Assembly (NCBI GenBank): GCA_002327445.1
Contig: DCWA01000029.1
Span: 1 to 64,000 of the forward strand
Origin: Desulfobacteraceae bacterium UBA2174
Lineage (GTDB): Bacteria > Desulfobacterota > Desulfobacteria > Desulfobacterales > UBA2174
Reading direction: 5' to 3'
Length of the DNA stretch: 64,000 nucleotides
The position numbers and the translations under genes are program-made. Shown here one piece after another: positions 61,889 through 64,000 of the stretch (positions are counted from its first letter, which is position 1; every line of letters starts with the position of its first letter). The notes under the pieces are model-generated. The model saw only the letters and a program-made list of their open reading frames with translations. It made no database searches and had not been told where the DNA came from.

Positions 61889-63280
61889 ATGTACATTGCG
61901 CAACAAGTCGCCCGTCTGTCGGGGGACCTGACCTATGAAAAGCTCGACGAAGCCTTGGTGGACCGAACCAAGTATCTGCTGCTCGACTTCCTCGGCGTCG
62001 CCCTGCGCGGTTCCATCACCGAGTCTTCCCGCCTGGTGCAGCGATTTCTGACCGTCAACCATGTGCCGCCCCCCGACGGCGTGCCCGTCATCGGCACTCC
62101 CCTCTACGCGCAAGGATCCCTGGCGGCCCTCGCCAACGGCTGCGCCGGTCACGCCATCGAACTGGACGACGTGGTCAACGCGGCATCCCTCCACCCCGCG
62201 GTGACGGTGATGCCGGCGGCCCTCTCCGCCGCTTGGATCTCCGGCTGTTCGGGGCGGGAACTGATCGAGGGGATCGTCGCCGGCTACGAGATGACGGTAA
62301 AACTCGGCATCGCCCTGGACCCGGCGGCCCACTACGCCCAAGGGTTCCATCCCACCGGCACCTGCGGCGCTTTCGGAGCGGCCCTGGCGGCGGCCAGGAT
62401 CCTGAAGCTCGACGCCGATCGGATGGCCAACGCCCTGGGCATCGCCGGCAGCCAGGCGTCCGGTTCGCTGGAGTTTCTGGCCGACGGCGCCTTCACCAAG
62501 CGGTTCAATGCCGGCTGGGCGGCCCACGCCGGCTTCATCGCGGCCCTCCTGGCCCGGGAAGGGTTCACCGGGCCGGCCAGCATCATCGATGGACGGCTGG
62601 GCTTTCTCCATGGCTACTCCCCCAAATCCAGGGCCGAAAAGGTGCTGGCCGGGTGGGGGGCTCCCTACGAGGTGATGAAGACGAGCATCAAGCCCCATGC
62701 CTGCTGCCGCTACAAGCAGGGTCCCATCGACTGCATCCTGGCCATCGTCAGGGAAAACAACCTCGAGGAGCCGGACATCGAGAGGATCGTGGTGAGCGTC
62801 CTCAAGGCCGGCCAGGCCTTGGTGGCGGAACCGCGCGAGAAGAAGCTCGCCCCCAAGAGCATCGTGGACGCCCAGTTCAGCATGCCCTTCGGCGCGGCAG
62901 TGGCGGTGCTTTACGGCCGGGCGTTTCTAGATCAATACTGCCGGGAGAACATCGACTCGCCCCGGGTCCGGAGCCTGATGGAGCGCGTCATCTGTGTTTC
63001 AAACGACGCCCTCGAACAGGAATTCCCCGACAAGTGGCCCGCTGAGGTCGAAATCGTCACCCGCGACGGCAGAAGCTTGCGCAAGCATCTGGAATACCCC
63101 AAGGGCGATCCGGAAAATCCGCTCTCTTGGGACGAGATCATCGAGAAGTTCAACAGCCTGGCCTCGGCGGTGTTGGACGCGGAGAGGCGCGCGGCGATTG
63201 TCCACCGGGTACGGGCCGTGGACGGCGAGGCAACGATCCGTCCCTTGATGGCGCTGCTGGCCTCCAGCGCGGAAGGTTGA
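61889..63280 (+). CDS. MmgE/PrpD-family protein
   Basis: A 463-residue protein of the 2-methylcitrate dehydratase/cis-aconitate decarboxylase/iminodisuccinate epimerase family. Family signs are NGCAGHAIELDD, ALSAAW, FHPTGTCGAFGAALAAARIL and KTSIKPHACCRYKQGPID. I chose the ATG at 61889, 5 bases after GGAGG. No prpB, prpC or acnD is nearby, so a methylcitrate cycle role is not supported. A decarboxylase or isomerase acting on the operon's substrate acid is more likely, but unproven. Confidence 0.85.
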   Translation: MYIAQQVARLSGDLTYEKLDEALVDRTKYLLLDFLGVALRGSITESSRLVQRFLTVNHVPPPDGVPVIGTPLYAQGSLAALANGCAGHAIELDDVVNAASLHPAVTVMPAALSAAWISGCSGRELIEGIVAGYEMTVKLGIALDPAAHYAQGFHPTGTCGAFGAALAAARILKLDADRMANALGIAGSQASGSLEFLADGAFTKRFNAGWAAHAGFIAALLAREGFTGPASIIDGRLGFLHGYSPKSRAEKVLAGWGAPYEVMKTSIKPHACCRYKQGPIDCILAIVRENNLEEPDIERIVVSVLKAGQALVAEPREKKLAPKSIVDAQFSMPFGAAVAVLYGRAFLDQYCRENIDSPRVRSLMERVICVSNDALEQEFPDKWPAEVEIVTRDGRSLRKHLEYPKGDPENPLSWDEIIEKFNSLASAVLDAERRAAIVHRVRAVDGEATIRPLMALLASSAEG

Positions 63281-63296
63281 CCGTGACAAAGGTATC

Positions 63297-63530
63297 TGGA
63301 GGGCATTCCGAGCGGAGCGAGGAATCTGCAGTCGGGAATACGGCGGGAAACGGTGGCAGACTCGAAGAGATCCCTCGGCGCTGCGCGCCTCGGGATGACA
63401 AAAAGGGAGCGCCTCGGGATGACAAAAAGGGGGCGCATCGGGATGACAATAAGAAGACGCCTTCGCTGAACCTTGAACCCTGAACCTTGAACCCTGAACC
63501 CTGAACCCTGGAACGCGCCGCAGGCGCCTT
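63297..63530. repeat. Dispersed repeat plus TTGAACC tract
   Basis: 63297-63400 repeats the GAGGAATCTGCAGTCGGGAA block found at 49658-49760. Then come three CGGGATGACAA-type units, and at 63467-63510 six tandem (T/C)TGAACC units, followed by GCGCCGCAGGCGCC. Confidence 0.7.
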
Positions 63531-63547
63531 GTTCAATGGAGCACACC

Positions 63548-64000
63548 ATGGCGGACTACCGGGAAAAATTTTGGCGGCTTCGCCTCGAAGCCTGCCGCAA
63601 GGCCCTGGAAAGAAACCACTTCGCGGCATGGGTGGTCCCGTCCGTGCGGGAGGCCCGGGATCTTTTCCGCGAACAAATCCTGCCCAACCTCACCCCTGCC
63701 CCGCGCACGGCATCCTGGGGCGACTCCCAGACGCTGCATGCCACCGGAATCCTCGACGAGATCCGCCGCAACCCGGAAATCGAACTCATCGAAACCTTCG
63801 ACCCCGCCGTCCCCCGCGAGACGCTCATCGAGCGGCGGCGCCAGGCCTTGCTGGTGGATCTTTTTCTCACCGGATCCAGCGCGGTGACCGAAGCGGGACA
63901 GTTGGTCAATCTGGACATGATCGGCAACCGCATCGGCGGGATCACCTTCGGGCCGCGGCACGTGGTGCTCTTCATCGGCCGCAACAAACTCACGGGCAAC
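63548..64000 (+). CDS. LUD-domain protein (lactate utilisation-like), 5' part
   Basis: The first 151 codons of a gene that leaves the window. The product resembles the LUD (LutB/LutC-like, DUF162) family: ASWGDSQTLHATGILDEIRR, then VDLFLTGSSAVTEAGQLVN, IGNRIGGITFGPRHVVLFIG and RNKLTGN. In LutABC and similar complexes, LUD proteins take part in oxidation of 2-hydroxy acids with iron-sulfur partners. It starts 267 bases after the MmgE/PrpD gene, beyond the repeat tract, so it may be outside the metabolic operon. Confidence 0.85.
   Translation, partial: MADYREKFWRLRLEACRKALERNHFAAWVVPSVREARDLFREQILPNLTPAPRTASWGDSQTLHATGILDEIRRNPEIELIETFDPAVPRETLIERRRQALLVDLFLTGSSAVTEAGQLVNLDMIGNRIGGITFGPRHVVLFIGRNKLTGN

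Noticed and set aside
1..64000. CRISPR array
   Set aside because: No regularly spaced identical repeats of 24-40 bases and no cas genes are present.

Overview
The window is a 64 kb piece of a bacterial chromosome, mostly GC-rich (roughly 60% by eye), with AT-richer patches inside the accessory half. A strictly or largely anaerobic member of the Desulfobacterota (former Deltaproteobacteria, Desulfosarcina/Desulfococcus-like) is my best guess. The grounds are a quinone-linked succinate/fumarate complex with a class I iron-sulfur fumarase, a cytochrome bd oxidase, intergenic 7-mer repeats of the TTGAACC type, and general protein style. This is inference, not proof.

Left half (about 1-44 kb): a defence and mobile-element island. 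An HNH nuclease and a NERD-domain protein lie at the left. Next comes a tightly packed minus-strand operon running from 27.0 kb down to 3.6 kb. It encodes a BREX-like core: a PglX-type methylase, a BrxC/PglY ATPase, PglZ, and a BrxL AAA+ protein. The BrxL lacks the usual Lon-like C-terminus and instead carries a domain resembling the phospholipase D-like C-terminal domain of eukaryotic MITD1 (MIT_C). Built into the same operon are a GmrSD-like protein (DUF262/DUF1524), an AAA ATPase paired with a DUF4276 protein, a RadC-HhH/DUF4007-like protein, a small BrxF-like protein without a P-loop, and an HEXXH putative metallopeptidase. At its head are an Hsp70-like ATPase, a coiled-coil protein, a C2H2 zinc-finger protein and a small Cys/His protein. 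A tandem (single-chain) retropepsin-like gene lies just upstream. I see no brxA, brxB, brxP, brxH or pglW. The gene set does not match any BREX subtype I know and is the best candidate here for an undescribed system.

From 27.8 to 34.4 kb, five directly oriented copies (A-E) of a dispersed repeat with conserved hairpins lie between short minus-strand cassettes: a truncated KilA-N gene, a DUF4391 fragment, a hicAB toxin-antitoxin pair, and dprA plus a RecQ-phosphoribosyltransferase fusion. After rrf2-cydAB (35.0-37.9 kb) follows a graveyard of mobile DNA. It holds a REP-associated transposase tail, an IS21-type istB remnant ending in a 32-bp perfect palindrome, a tyrosine-recombinase gene cut by an IS66-family element (39497-41977), and an ORF6N fragment cut by the other end of the same element. 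An ERCC4 nuclease/ARPP-1 gene pair closes the island.

Right half (44-64 kb): ordinary chromosome. It holds tRNA-Arg(ACG) next to tadA (whose product deaminates that tRNA), purA, copA-copZ, a Xaa-Pro peptidase and xerD. A long plus-strand metabolic operon follows: succinyl-CoA-ligase-like alpha and beta subunits, an HD protein, a CitE-like lyase, a ferredoxin, a GntR regulator, a three-subunit succinate dehydrogenase/fumarate reductase, a two-subunit fumarase, an MmgE/PrpD protein and the start of a LUD-domain protein. Together these could oxidise a C4 or C5 dicarboxylate, hydrate it, activate it with CoA and cleave it to acetyl-CoA plus glyoxylate or pyruvate.
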